Below are positions 1 through 9,791 of a stretch of DNA of 64,000 bases, piece after piece (the stretch's first letter is position 1; each line of letters starts with the position of its first letter). Where the stretch lies: assembly GCA_963921195.1 (NCBI GenBank), contig OY992536.1, positions 286,521,530-286,585,529 on the forward strand, written 5' to 3'. Position numbers and translations under genes: made by a program. The notes under the pieces are model-generated. The model did not search any database. It was not told the origin of the DNA and saw nothing but the letters and a program-made list of their open reading frames with translations. Source of the DNA: Pegoplata infirma (Eukaryota; Arthropoda; Insecta; Diptera; Anthomyiidae).

Positions 1-960
1 CAAAGTTAAAAAAAAAATTTTCATAGATATCCCACTCGCATCCCACTAAGCGACCCCACAACTCTTAAAGGAAATCACCTAAGCTTTCTTTTGAATCAAA
101 AAAAAAAAAAAAAAAAGGGCCCAATTTGAGGAAAAAGTCAAAAAAGTTTTGGATTTTTAAGAAAAAAAATCAAAATTTTTTTTTTATTTTTTTTATATTT
201 TTTTTTCGAAAGACTGAAGAAATAGCTATCTAAACTCTTTGGGACACATTTTGCTAAAAACAATAGGTAAGAAGTTACATGGATGAGAATCAACACCTCT
301 TTGGCCAAAATGTAAAATTTCGACCCCCTCTAACTCAGAGAGTTCTTGACCGATCTCGTTGAAAAATTGTGTCTGAACTACTATCGAATAGGACTAACCT
401 TGGTGCAAATTTCATCCCAATCGGAAGACATCGGTTTCAAAAGTTGTGTCAGTTGACACGAAAACCCCCATATATATATATTTTTTTTAAGAACACTTTA
501 ATAATAAATTAAAGCAAATACTCGTTTTGAGAAAATTAAGGGCGCAAAAAGAAATTTGATTTTAATAGTTTTCAAAAAATTTTGAAAATAGTACTTTAGC
601 TAAATTAGAGTTTGCAAAACGATTTAAATATTATCGTAATCGTGATTAATCGGACAAATTAATCGTTATTGACAACAAAATCATTCTATTACGATTGATA
701 ATTTTCTATAAAATATACTGTTTTTATAACAAATTTAAAATATATAAAATCATGGTCCAAGATGCTTTTAACTTGTTTCCAATTTTCCTTTCCTTTTAAC
801 ATGATAATGTTTTTAGGCTGGTGTCTAATTTTAAAAAAGTTGCAGGACGCCACCTCAGTTTGAGTATATAAGCTAACAATTAACGAAAAAGAAAACAAGA
901 ATTACTATTTTCATTTTCTTAAAACCAAAAATTTTAATAACTTGGGTTTGTAACTTGGAT
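1..960. other. AT-rich sequence, no gene seen
   Basis: No coding sequence is supported. The stretch has long A and T runs (an 18-A run near 99-116) and a moderately complex part (about 300-475) of the kind found inside insect repeats, but no ends or second copy could be placed. Short open frames here match nothing and fit chance in AT-rich DNA. Confidence 0.5.
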
Positions 961-965
961 AATAA

Positions 966-1008
966 TTCACCTCGTGGTGAATAAACCCGTTTTTCACCAG
1001 CTGGTGAA
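966..1008. repeat. Two adjacent perfect palindromes
   Basis: TTCACC-TCGT-GGTGAA (966-981) and TTCACCAGCTGGTGAA (993-1008) sit 11 bases apart and share the same TTCACC/GGTGAA arms. Both could form hairpins. The role is unknown; they may be an element end or a dimeric binding site. Confidence 0.6.
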
Positions 1009-1023
1009 TAAAAAGTAACATAA

Positions 1024-1345
1024 TTATTTTTCAAAAAAAAATTTTTTTTTTTCATCAATTTTTTTTTTCCATAAATTTTTTTTTTTCCACAAAATTTTTT
1101 TTTTCCATAAAACTTTTTTTTTCATCAAAATTTTTTTTTTTTCATAAATTTTTTTTATCATATTTTTTTTTATCAATTTTTTTTCATCAAATTTTTTTAT
1201 CAAATTTTTTATTATCAATTTTTTTCTCACCAATTTTTTTTTCATTAAATTTTTTTTTACATCAAAAAATTTTTCTTTTCATCAAAAACTTTTTTTCATC
1301 GAAATATTTTTTCACCAAAAATTTTGGGTTCATCAAATTTTTTTT
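1024..1345. repeat. T-rich minisatellite, (T)7-12 plus CATCAAA/CATAAA
   Basis: An irregular tandem array of T runs separated by CATCAAA, CATAAA or CCACAAA, with a period of about 15-25 bases. The minus strand reads as a long Lys/Ile-rich peptide, which is an artefact of the repeat and not a gene. Confidence 0.8.
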
Positions 1346-1456
1346 AACATAATTTTGTTTTTCGTGAAAAAAAAAAAATTTGTACCAAAACTACTTTTCA
1401 GTCTACAGTCTAAGCTTTTGGCATAAAAATTTTCCATTTGTTATCAAATGTACACA

Positions 1457-1800
1457 AAACAAGTGAGAGTGGTATATTCTTTGGTGCCGAATCTTTTATA
1501 CTCTCCAAAATGTAAAAACACTTATTTGCACTTATTTTTGCACTCACTTACGAAATGTACAGCTCTTTTGGTTTTTTAATGGGGTCCTCGACTGATATTT
1601 CAATTTGTTTTGCATGGAATAGCAAAGTAATATAACATTATTTTTTCTAAAAAAACTTTGCTTTTGCAAGTACACCCGCAAAACATTATCATGATTTAAT
1701 GTTTTGGGCAAGAGTACAAAATTCGCAGGCATTTTTTTTGTTGAAAGTTTTGAAATTTGAAGTAATAAATTAAATTTTGGTTTTAGTAACACCTCTATTT
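1457..1800 (-). mobile_element. Helitron-like (HINE, subfamily C) 3' fragment
   Basis: The start ACAAGTGAGAGTG followed by a degenerate GCCGAATC hairpin and 'tatactctccaaaatgt' matches the minus-strand 3' end at about 45475 and the plus-strand end near 52188. The inner limit is uncertain. Confidence 0.5.
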
Positions 1801-2004
1801 TGTTGTAGAAATAAATTTAAAAGGCTTTGTTTAACCGGATTTGGTGAAAAAATTCGAACGTTGTATGATTTTGCCGAAAAACGTAATTTTTTCAAACTTT
1901 GATGGCTGGTTGCCGACAGATGATGCTGTTCTAAAATTGTTTAATAAATTTTTCCACAATCAGCTCTTTACTTGCCATCTGCTGGTATTCCGACACGACC
2001 CAAC

Positions 2005-2304
2005 ATACACACACAAAATTATGTCATTAACTGTTTGTATTTTATTTAAAAAGTTTTACGTTTTGTCGTTTTTAAAAGAAAAACCATTTGTATAATGCTA
2101 AATTTTTTTAAATGACTATTTCTGTTCTTTGTTTCAAAAATAACAACATAAAAAATAAAGACTTTCATTAGCATTCAATTTTTAAAGTCATTTATTTTTG
2201 TTCTGTAATTAAAAATAAGTGATTCTTCTTAAATTTTTAATGATTTGTGAACGTTATTTTTTAAATGGTTGGGATTTTTTAAAGAAAAATCATTAGTTTT
2301 TACC
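2005..2304 (-). mobile_element. Inverted end fragment of the TA/CACTCAAAA element
   Basis: Reading right to left, this is a diverged copy of the last ~300 bp of the element at 2307-3111, including the AATTATGTCATTAACTG terminal region near 2015. The full element abuts it directly, so the two ends form a broken inverted pair. Either the full copy inserted into an older inverted one, or a rearrangement joined them. Confidence 0.65.
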
Positions 2305-2306
2305 TA

Positions 2307-3111
2307 CACTCAAAATATTTTGAAGGCAAAAACTAATGAAAAACACGCTTAAAACCAGTGAATAAACAATTGAAAACCATCGCAGTAATTATTCATTTGT
2401 TGTAACAAACATCAACATTTATTTTTTACTGTTGACAAAATTTTCTAAAATAAATAACATTAAACATTAAAAAATTACGGTTTTTTTATTCTTTTTTACC
2501 AACAAATTCGAAAAAAATAACCTACGAAAACATTAAAAATTAATGATAGCTCTGTTATTGTTACCAACAAATTCCAAAAAACTAACCGAAGAAAACATTA
2601 AAAATTAATGAATTCGTAGGTTATTTTTTACAATTTTCTATTGAAATATTTTTTTAAAAATTTTTAATAAAATTTTGGGGAATCGATTACGCAATCAACT
2701 ACATTCTGGCGAGACACTCTACCCATCGTTCCAAAGTCACTTGATACAAACATGTTTTTATATTTCTATAAATAATTTTTTGATTTTTTTTTTCTCCAAA
2801 AAAATTACCTACTTGTGTCGGTAAAAACAAATGATATATCATTAAAAAATACCAACAATTAAAAAAAAATTACTTACACAAATCATTAAAAATTTAAAGA
2901 ATAATCAGTAGTTTTTACTTACAGAACAAAAATAAATGACTTTAAAAATCAAATGTTAATGAAAGTCTTTATTTGTTATTTATGAAACAAAGGACAGAAG
3001 TAGTCATTAATAAAATCTGAACATCAAACAAATGTTTTTTCTTTTAAAAACGACTAAACTTAAAACTTTTTAAATAAACTACAAACAGTTAATGACATAA
3101 TTTTTTAAGTG
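2307..3111. mobile_element. Non-autonomous TIR element, CACTCAAAA family, copy 1
   Basis: 805-bp element with short terminal inverted repeats (CACTCAAAA at the left, TTTTTTAAGTG at the right) flanked by TA on both sides (2305-2306 and 3112-3113). It is about as long as the copy at 29853-30621 and similar throughout. The centre (about 2680-2745) carries a tRNA-like block on the minus strand. It has no coding capacity. The 2-bp TA duplication fits a Tc1/mariner-type transposase, but the superfamily is inferred. Confidence 0.85.
2675..2745 (-). repeat. tRNA-like block with A and B boxes inside copy 1
   Basis: On the minus strand a TGGMACGATGGG-like A box is followed about 30 bases later by a GGAATCGATT-type B box. 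The same block occurs in copies 2 and 3. It looks like a tRNA-derived SINE promoter captured in a TIR element. Confidence 0.5.
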
Positions 3112-3978
3112 TAGGAATTTATAATAGTAATATAAATTTTTTTTTTGATATTTTACTAAAATAATTTGGTACTTATTAAAATGGTACTAAATAAAAAGTT
3201 TCCTTTAGAAAATACCGGTTTTTAAAAATATTACATTTAAAGATGAGACATAAGAAAAGGGTCTTGAAAAACACGATTCACTATTTTCTTCTGTTTTAAT
3301 TTTTAAATTAATAAAAAATATTTATTATTCGACCTAATCCAATTGTTAAAACAAAAAACTTTATAAATAGTTGTTTAAAAATTGATACTTTGACAATATC
3401 ATCGTTAATAAAGATACTTATATGACCTTGAGCTATAGTAATCTTTCTCAAAATTCATTTTAACCTTCAAAACTTTTTTTAAATTGGTTCTTTTTTTTAA
3501 TATCATTACACAGAAAATAATATCATTTGTTTAATTAAAATTTTAATTGTTTTAAATTCAATATCAATTAAATATTTAATTAATATAATTAACTGTTTAA
3601 TTAAATTCATAAATTTACTTCTTTTTGTTTGTTTTGTATGTGTGCACCAATAATGACTTTTTTCGAATTTCGTCGATCGCCGGGCAAATTATGGTTCGTT
3701 TGGTCTATGTTTAAATTTTTTTTGCCAAATCGAACAAAATTAGCTCGTGCCTTTGGGGGGTTAAAGTTTTGCACCAAAAAATTTTTGTTTCATACAAACC
3801 AAAAACTTTTTTTTAGATTTTTTTATTATTATTTTACATGATTTGCTTATTAACGACTAAAAATTTAATTTTGGTGGGATAAACCCTTCCGTTTCAAAAT
3901 TGACTTCGAAAAAAAATTTAGGGACAATGGGGTCCTACTCTGAAATTTTTTAAAAATTTTTTTATTTTGACTTGCAAT
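3112..3978. other. AT-rich repeat debris
   Basis: No gene. 3640-3800 is a diverged direct copy of about 8735-8885. 3820-3950 recurs in inverted orientation at about 9000-9110. About 3360-3465 resembles 45350-45430. These matches suggest one large rearranged repeat surrounding the 4.1-8.7 kb element. Confidence 0.5.
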
Positions 3979-4136
3979 GATTTTAGAGCGCTTTTTCGGT
4001 GTATCCAACTAGCGCTCTAAAGTGTGACATAACGTTAGAGAATCATGCATGAATTCAGCAGGCTTGGATGCGCTCCTTAACTCGAGTTTCCTTTCCAAAA
4101 GCTGCTGTCAGTTCAGCAAAATTTCTGCTGGGATTT
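3979..4136. repeat. Dispersed repeat with AGCGCTCTAAAG motifs, copy 1
   Basis: About 158 bp nearly identical to 62627-62790. It has AGCGCTCTAAAG-type motifs and ends in CAGCAAAATTTCTGCTGGG, itself an imperfect palindrome. It has no coding capacity. Confidence 0.75.
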
Positions 4137-4258
4137 ATCGTGTACTAAAACTATGCGCGGGTAAAGGAGGGAGGGGAAATTCCCCACCCCGCCAGACCAA
4201 ATTTTAAAAATAAAAAAAAAGGAAAAGAAAGAAAAAAGAACAATAAAAAAAGAAAGAA

Positions 4259-4991
4259 CCCAGCAAAACTTTGGTAATGGGTAGTGATTATATAACACAT
4301 TACCAGGTAATGTATATACCTTATTTGTAGCATTATTTTAGGATGTCTTATCAAACATTTGTTCCAAAACGTATTATTTTCAAGTGAAAAATAATGCATT
4401 ACTAATAATTTGCTACGTAATGCATGATTATTGGAAAAAATGTATTTCATATTTATTATTTTTAAACATTAAATCATGGATGACTTATATTTGTTTACAT
4501 TATGTATTATTTGAAAGTTTGATATAATGCATTATTTATAATTGGATGCATAATGCATTACAATAACATAAAAAATAATTATTTTATAAAAAAATGCATA
4601 AGTTTAAACTAGAGATGGGCTCACGACAAGAAATTTCTACCGACACACACTCACGAACATATTTTATCTGCTTACACTCACCTACAATCACGTGAGTCAA
4701 TTTAATACAAAATTACTTTTTCACTACTCGTAACACCTTATATATTATCTTCTGGTATGCTATATTATTTCATTTCTCGTAACCTATAAAATATCATATA
4801 TTTTACACCTTACTCGTATTCTTCGTTATAAATTTATGACTTATTTTATACCTTACTGGTATTCTTTGTGATAATGTGGATGCATTACTTTGAGTCTCAT
4901 CGCCTGTTAAAATCATCAATGCTGCAATGTATAAAATAAGAGATCCAATACCTTATTTTATACCTTATTTGGTAATCTAAGTTTTGCTGGG
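4259..4991. mobile_element. MITE with CCCAGCAAAACTT inverted repeats
   Basis: 733-bp element with CCCAGCAAAACTT at the left and AAGTTTTGCTGGG at the right, flanked by AAGAA on both sides (4254-4258 and 4992-4996). Its interior carries several TAATGCATTA-type palindromes. A partial TAGAGATG MITE (4610 on) lies inside it. It has no coding capacity. Confidence 0.75.
4610..4720. mobile_element. 5' part of a TAGAGATG hAT MITE
   Basis: It starts TAGAGATGGGC and continues with CTCACG-rich sequence like the complete copies at 12226-12750 and 52356-52745. The matching 3' end is missing, so this copy is truncated. Confidence 0.55.
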
Positions 4992-5209
4992 AAGAATTAA
5001 ATTTTCTAAAAATTGTCGAAAGGAAAAAAATGTTGAACATTATTAAAGGCAAAATCTAAAAATTGTTATAGGGAAAATCTGTAAATTTTTAAAAGGAAAA
5101 ATATGACCAAATCCAAAAATTGTTTGTGAAAAAATATCTGTCAATCTGGAAGTTCTTAATATGAAAAGAAATTTTCTATGGGAAAACGTGACAATTTTGG
5201 TATAAAATA

Positions 5210-5527
5210 ATTAAAAAACTGTCTCCGAATCGGGGAAGTTTTCTATAGGAAAAATATCTCCGAATCCGAGACTTTTTCTATAGAAAAAATGTCTTAAAAC
5301 TTCAGACTTTTTCTATAGGAAAAATGTCTCAAATCTGGTACATTTTCTATAGGAAAAATGTCTCAGAATCAGATACTTTTTATAGGCAAAATGTTTCAGA
5401 ATCTGAGACTTTTTCAATAGGAAATTTATTTTTTTATAAGAAAAATGTCTAAGATCTGAGACCATTTCTATAGGAAAAATGTCTCAGATCTAAGACTTTT
5501 TCTATAGAAAAACTGCCTCCGATCTGA
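5210..5527. repeat. 35-bp satellite array, left part
   Basis: Degenerate tandem copies of a 35-bp unit of the form GTCTCAGAATCTGAGAC plus TTTTTCTATAGGAAAAAT. The array is cut at 5527 by an insertion and resumes at 7590. Confidence 0.85.
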
Positions 5528-7589
5528 CAAGGGAAGTATCTCAACCCTTATGAACCGATTTGCATGAAACTTAAAATATATATAAAATAGACAATTCTAA
5601 GGTTGGGGTGTCTCGTGATGTTTACATATGAGAAGAAAGGTTTTTTTAATGCCTATCCAATGGGGGTATAACCTTATAGAAATTAGAATTCGTTAAATAT
5701 TTTTTTCATGAAAATGTGAAAATTTTTGTGGGTATTTATATGAAGACATAGACGTACGATATCCATATGAATACGAAATAATCTCTAATAAATTTAAGTC
5801 GACACATATTTTTGCTTTAGACGGAATTCCTGTTAGTTCGGGAGTTATCAAAATTTTCCCGAAGATCCACATTGTTTCATAAGGGGACAGCGAAATTTTG
5901 AAACACTGCACAGAGGGCCAGACAGATCGATTTCCGGCCAAAAGTTCTTATTTGTAAATTCTCAAAAAAATGCTTACCAGTTTGTTGGGCATATATAGAA
6001 GCAGGTTTTCTGAACTTATCTTTATGATCCAATTACACCCTTTCCTTTGACAGGTCTTCAAAGTTAAAAAAGTTGTTAAAAAATTTTTAAAAGTTGAGAT
6101 ACTTTTTTAATTTTTTTACCAAACTTCTATTGCTAATGTTTAACTTTTTGTTTGCGTGGTTCAACCTTATATATAAGCCTTTGTAACAAATATAACATGG
6201 ACAAATATAACTCATTTGCCTGGCAGCAATTCGCGTTTTTTGTGAAAAAAGTTATAACTTGGTCGATATTTACCTCGCGCCGAAAAAATCCTCAGCGATC
6301 CTCAGTTCGATACAATCGGTCTATATTTTTTTTGGTATAGAATGGATCCATATCTTTCGAAAAAAGTTGCCCAAACTTGCTCAAAATGATAAATGCCGAG
6401 ATTTGTTTTTAAAAAAATAATTTAACCCAAAATAATGTTTTACGGCTTGATTAGTTTTTTTTATCGACAGAGAGTGCCTTAAGTGTAGGAAAATAAATTA
6501 TATACATTTCTAGTTTTTTTGTAGAATTATGAAAAATATCAGTTACACCATTTCCAATTAAATTCAAAGATTTTTTATTGAATTTCCACAATAAAGAAAA
6601 AAAGTGAATAATTTGTCGTCACCATTTATAAAAGCTTTTCTGAAACTAAGTAATTCATTTACACCATTTCCATATTTATATCAACAAATATATATATATA
6701 TATAAAGATTATATGAGTAGATTTAACTGCAGACACTCTTAATACTCTTAAAACTAATTTTTAGTTAGATCAGACAAAGTTAAAAAATCTAGCCGCCATA
6801 TTGTTTCCGCCATATTGAATTTTATCATTTCGATTTAAAGATAACAGACCCCGAAATTTACTACGTCACACTTTCAGCTAAGTTCAACAAAGAAAAAGAA
6901 TATAACTGTTTTTTAATTACTTGTAACAAACTTTACTAAACATATTTAGTCCGCCATTTTGTTTTTCAAAATTCACGCCAGTAATTCTGATTCAGTAACT
7001 CCATGACCCCCTTAAAACAAAATTTGAGTTAAATCGGACAATTATTAAAAAAATTTGTCCGCCATATTGTATGCGCCATTTTGATTTTTTTTAGTTTTTA
7101 GTTAAATTTTGAAATCAGCGCCCCCGAAATACTCTAGAAGCACATTTTCAGCCGGATCCAACAACGAAAAAGACTTTTGGCCAGAGTTGGATCATTCTTT
7201 AAACTTTAAGAAGCATATTTAGTCCGCCATTTTGTTTTTCAAAATTCGGAGTAACAATTCTTATTCAGTAACTCCAAGACGCACATAAAACAAAATTTGA
7301 GTTCAATCGGACAATTTAAAAAAAAAATTGTCCGCCATATTGGATCCGCCATTTTGATTTTTTTGGTTTTTAGCAAAATTTTGAAATCAGCGACCTCGAA
7401 TTCCTTTAAAAGCACATTTTCAGAAGGATCCAACAACTATAAAGACTTTTGGCCGGAATTGGATCATGCTGGCCCTGTGTGCACTGATATGGCCGATAAG
7501 CCGAGACACCCCAACCTTAAAATCGTCTCTTTTATTTATATTTTAAGTTTCAGGCAAATCGGTTCATAAGGGTTGAGATACTTCCCTTG
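5528..7589. mobile_element. PIF/Harbinger-like non-autonomous element, 3-bp TSD TGA
   Basis: 2062-bp insertion in the satellite. Terminal inverted repeats of about 85-90 bp start CAAGGGAAGTATCTC and end GAGATACTTCCCTTG. TGA flanks both ends (5525-5527 and 7590-7592), and joining the flanks restores a normal satellite unit. No transposase is seen; a short minus-strand frame (5693-5941) matches no family I know. 6780-7450 holds about 2.4 tandem copies of a ~272-bp unit with CCGCCATATTG / CCGCCATTTTG motifs. Truncated relatives occur at about 24555-24650 and 37455-37784. The superfamily is inferred from the 3-bp T-N-A duplications. Confidence 0.75.
6687..6705. repeat. (TA)n microsatellite
   Basis: Uninterrupted AT alternation of about 19 bases inside the 5528-7589 element. 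Confidence 0.85.
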
Positions 7590-8560
7590 TGAGACTTTTT
7601 CTATAGAAAAATGTCTCAGAACCTGAGATTTTTTCTATAGGAAATATGTATCAGAATCTGAGACTTTTTCTATAGGAAAAATTAACCAGCATCTGAGACT
7701 TTTTGTATCGGAAAAATGTCTCAGAATCTGAGACTTTTTCAATAGGAAAAATGTCTCAGAATCTGAGACTTTTTCTATAGGAAAGATGTCTCAGAATCTG
7801 AGTCTTTTTCTATAGGAAAGATGTCTCAGAATCTGAGTCTTTTTCTATAGGAAAAATGTCTCAGAATCTGAGACTTTTTCTATAGGAAAAATGTCTCAGA
7901 ATCTGAAACTTTTTCTATAGAAAAAATGTTTCAGAATCTGAGACTTTTTCTATAGGAAAAACGTCTCAGAATCTGAGACTTTTTCTATACGAAAAATGTC
8001 TCAGAATCTGAGACTTTTTCTATAGGAAAAATGTCTCAGAATCTGAGACTTTCTATAGGAAAAATGTCTCAGAATTTGAGACTTTTTCTATAGGAAAAAT
8101 GTCTCAGAACCTGAGACTTTTTCTATAGGAAAATTGTCTTAGAATCTGAGACTTTTTCTATTGGATAAATGTCTCAGAATCTGAGACTTTTCTAAAGGAA
8201 AAATGTCTCATAATCTGATACTTTTTCTATAGGAAAAATTTCTCAGAATCTGAGACTTTTTCTATAGGAAAAATTTCTCAGAATCTTATATTTTTTCTGA
8301 AAAAGAAAATTCTCATAATCTAAGATTTTTTATATAGAAAAAATGTCTCAGAATCTGAGAATTTTTTTTTAAATAGAATCTGAGACTTTTTCTATAGAAA
8401 AAATTTCTCAGTATCCAAGACTTTTTCTATAGGAAAAATGTCTCAGAATCTGATACTATTTCTATAGGAAAATGTTTTAGATTTCAGAGTTTTGTGGAAA
8501 AAAGTTCTTAGAATACAAAATTTTTCTATGGGGAAAAAATCTCAGATTCTGAGACATTTT
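7590..8560. repeat. 35-bp satellite array, right part
   Basis: About 27 tandem units of 35 bp, many nearly identical to GTCTCAGAATCTGAGAC followed by TTTTTCTATAGGAAAAAT. Each unit has an almost perfect 17-base palindrome followed by a weaker one. Homogeneity is highest in the middle (7740-8100) and falls toward 8560. Confidence 0.9.
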
Positions 8561-8690
8561 TCTTTAAGAAATTTTTGATTTTTTAATTGAAAATCGACTG
8601 CAGTTGTTCGGCAAAAAGTACTAAATGTTATGATTTTTTTTTTGCTTGCAGTAAAAAAAATCTCCCCCCAAACACAAAAGCTACACCCGC

Positions 8691-9398
8691 AAAAAAAAAT
8701 CACTTTTTTAGCCTTTTTCACGTTTTATGTATTTTGTCAAATTTCGTCGATTGCTTGGATAATTATGGTTCGGTTTGGTCTAAAAACTCTATATTTAAGT
8801 TTTTTGTCAAATCAAAAAATTTTAACTTGCAGCTGGGGGCTTAACGTTTTGGCAATAATTTTTTTTTTTGGTTTGTACAAAAAACTTTAATCCCCCAGGG
8901 CACGGGTTAAAATTGTCCAATTTTGCTAAAATATTTTTTTGTGGATATGTATCATTAAAAGTAACACCTCAGCTAAAATCCTTTCAAGTCAAAACTCAAA
9001 AAAAAAATTTAGAGTAGGACCCCTAAAATTTTTGGTTTTTGAAGTCAATTTTGAAGCGCAAAATTAAAATTTTAGTCGTTAACAAGCTAATCAAGTAAAA
9101 TAATAATTTAAAAATGGTTTACTATTCTAGCACAATTGCAAAAAAATATTTTTTTGGTGCACTTTAAAGCAAGTTTTTTAGCACTTTTCTAAGAAACGAT
9201 AAAAACTATATTGTGGACTTTGTTAGAAAATTATTAATTTTTGTGCTATTTTGTCAATGTCAATTATTTTTTTTTTGTCAATACAAGTAAATTGTTTGTT
9301 AATACAACAACGATTTACTTGAAAATGAGCCTACAATACAATTAAATTTTCTTTGTGCTACTTTTAATGAAAGAGCTCTTTTTAAAACATTTTTAATG
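8691..9398. other. AT-rich repeat debris
   Basis: No gene. Parts repeat 3640-3800 (direct) and 3820-3950 (inverted). The remainder (9110-9398) shows nothing recognised. Confidence 0.5.
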
Positions 9399-9791
9399 AT
9401 ATGTTAAAAAATAAAGTTGTTCAAGCTCGAGGTCAAGTGTTTGTAAATTTCTTTATTGCCTATATTTCGCTACACATCGCGTAGCATCTTCAGAGCTAAT
9501 ATTAGAAAAAGTTTACATTAAACACAAAAACAAAAATATATAAAAAATTTTAAATTTTAGCGTTGTAGTTGTGGCTCCTTCATCGTATAATATTGCACTG
9601 AATAGAGCGATGAAGGAGCCACAACTACAACGCTAAAATTTAAAATTATTTATATATTTTTGTTTTTGTGTTAAATGTAAACTTTTTCTAATATTAGCTC
9701 AGAAGATGCGCGATGTGTAGCGAATCATAGGCAATAAAGAAATTTACAAACACTTGACCTCGAGCTTGAACAACTTTATTTTTTAACATAT
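9399..9791. mobile_element. Inverted pair of Penelope-like element ends (fold-back)
   Basis: Two arms of about 185 bp (9399-9585 and 9608-9791) are near-perfect reverse complements around a 22-base loop. Each arm carries the arrangement typical of PLE terminal sequence: CTGAAGATG, a small hairpin, then CGAAA. No reverse transcriptase or GIY-YIG sequence is present. Inverted partial copies are a known insertion product of PLEs; calling it a PLE end is inference from the motif. Confidence 0.6.
9465..9493 (-). ncRNA. Hammerhead-ribozyme-like core in the PLE end
   Basis: The minus strand reads CTGAAGA (fits CUGANGA), one extra U, a GCTAC/GTAGC stem with a 7-base loop, then GAAA. The right arm is degenerate and lacks the clean CUGANGA. 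PLE terminal repeats are known to carry hammerhead motifs; whether this copy can cleave is unknown. Confidence 0.4.

Larger units (their letters stand above)
4152..8690. mobile_element. Large CGGGTA-ended element containing a 35-bp satellite, copy 1
   Basis: The left end (GCGCGGGTAAAGG, then GGAAATTCCCCACCCC) and right end (CTCCCCCCAAACACAAAAG, then CTACACCCGC) match the two ends of the element at 53676-55729. Both copies hold the 35-bp CTCAGA satellite. This copy also holds a MITE (4259-4991) and a PIF/Harbinger-like insertion (5528-7589). The target duplication is not readable here. By comparison with copy 2 it may be hAT-like. Confidence 0.6.

Noticed and set aside
1024..1245. Lys-rich minus-strand frame
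   Set aside because: It is the translation of a T-rich minisatellite; composition is entirely repeat-driven.
5693..5941. 82-codon minus-strand frame inside the PIF-like element as a transposase remnant
   Set aside because: No transposase motif recognised; part of the underlying DNA recurs at 37464 as non-coding TIR-proximal sequence.
7590..8560. Regular 35-bp repeats resembling a CRISPR array
   Set aside because: Units are directly tandem with no unique spacers, the genome is eukaryotic, and no cas genes are present; it is a satellite.
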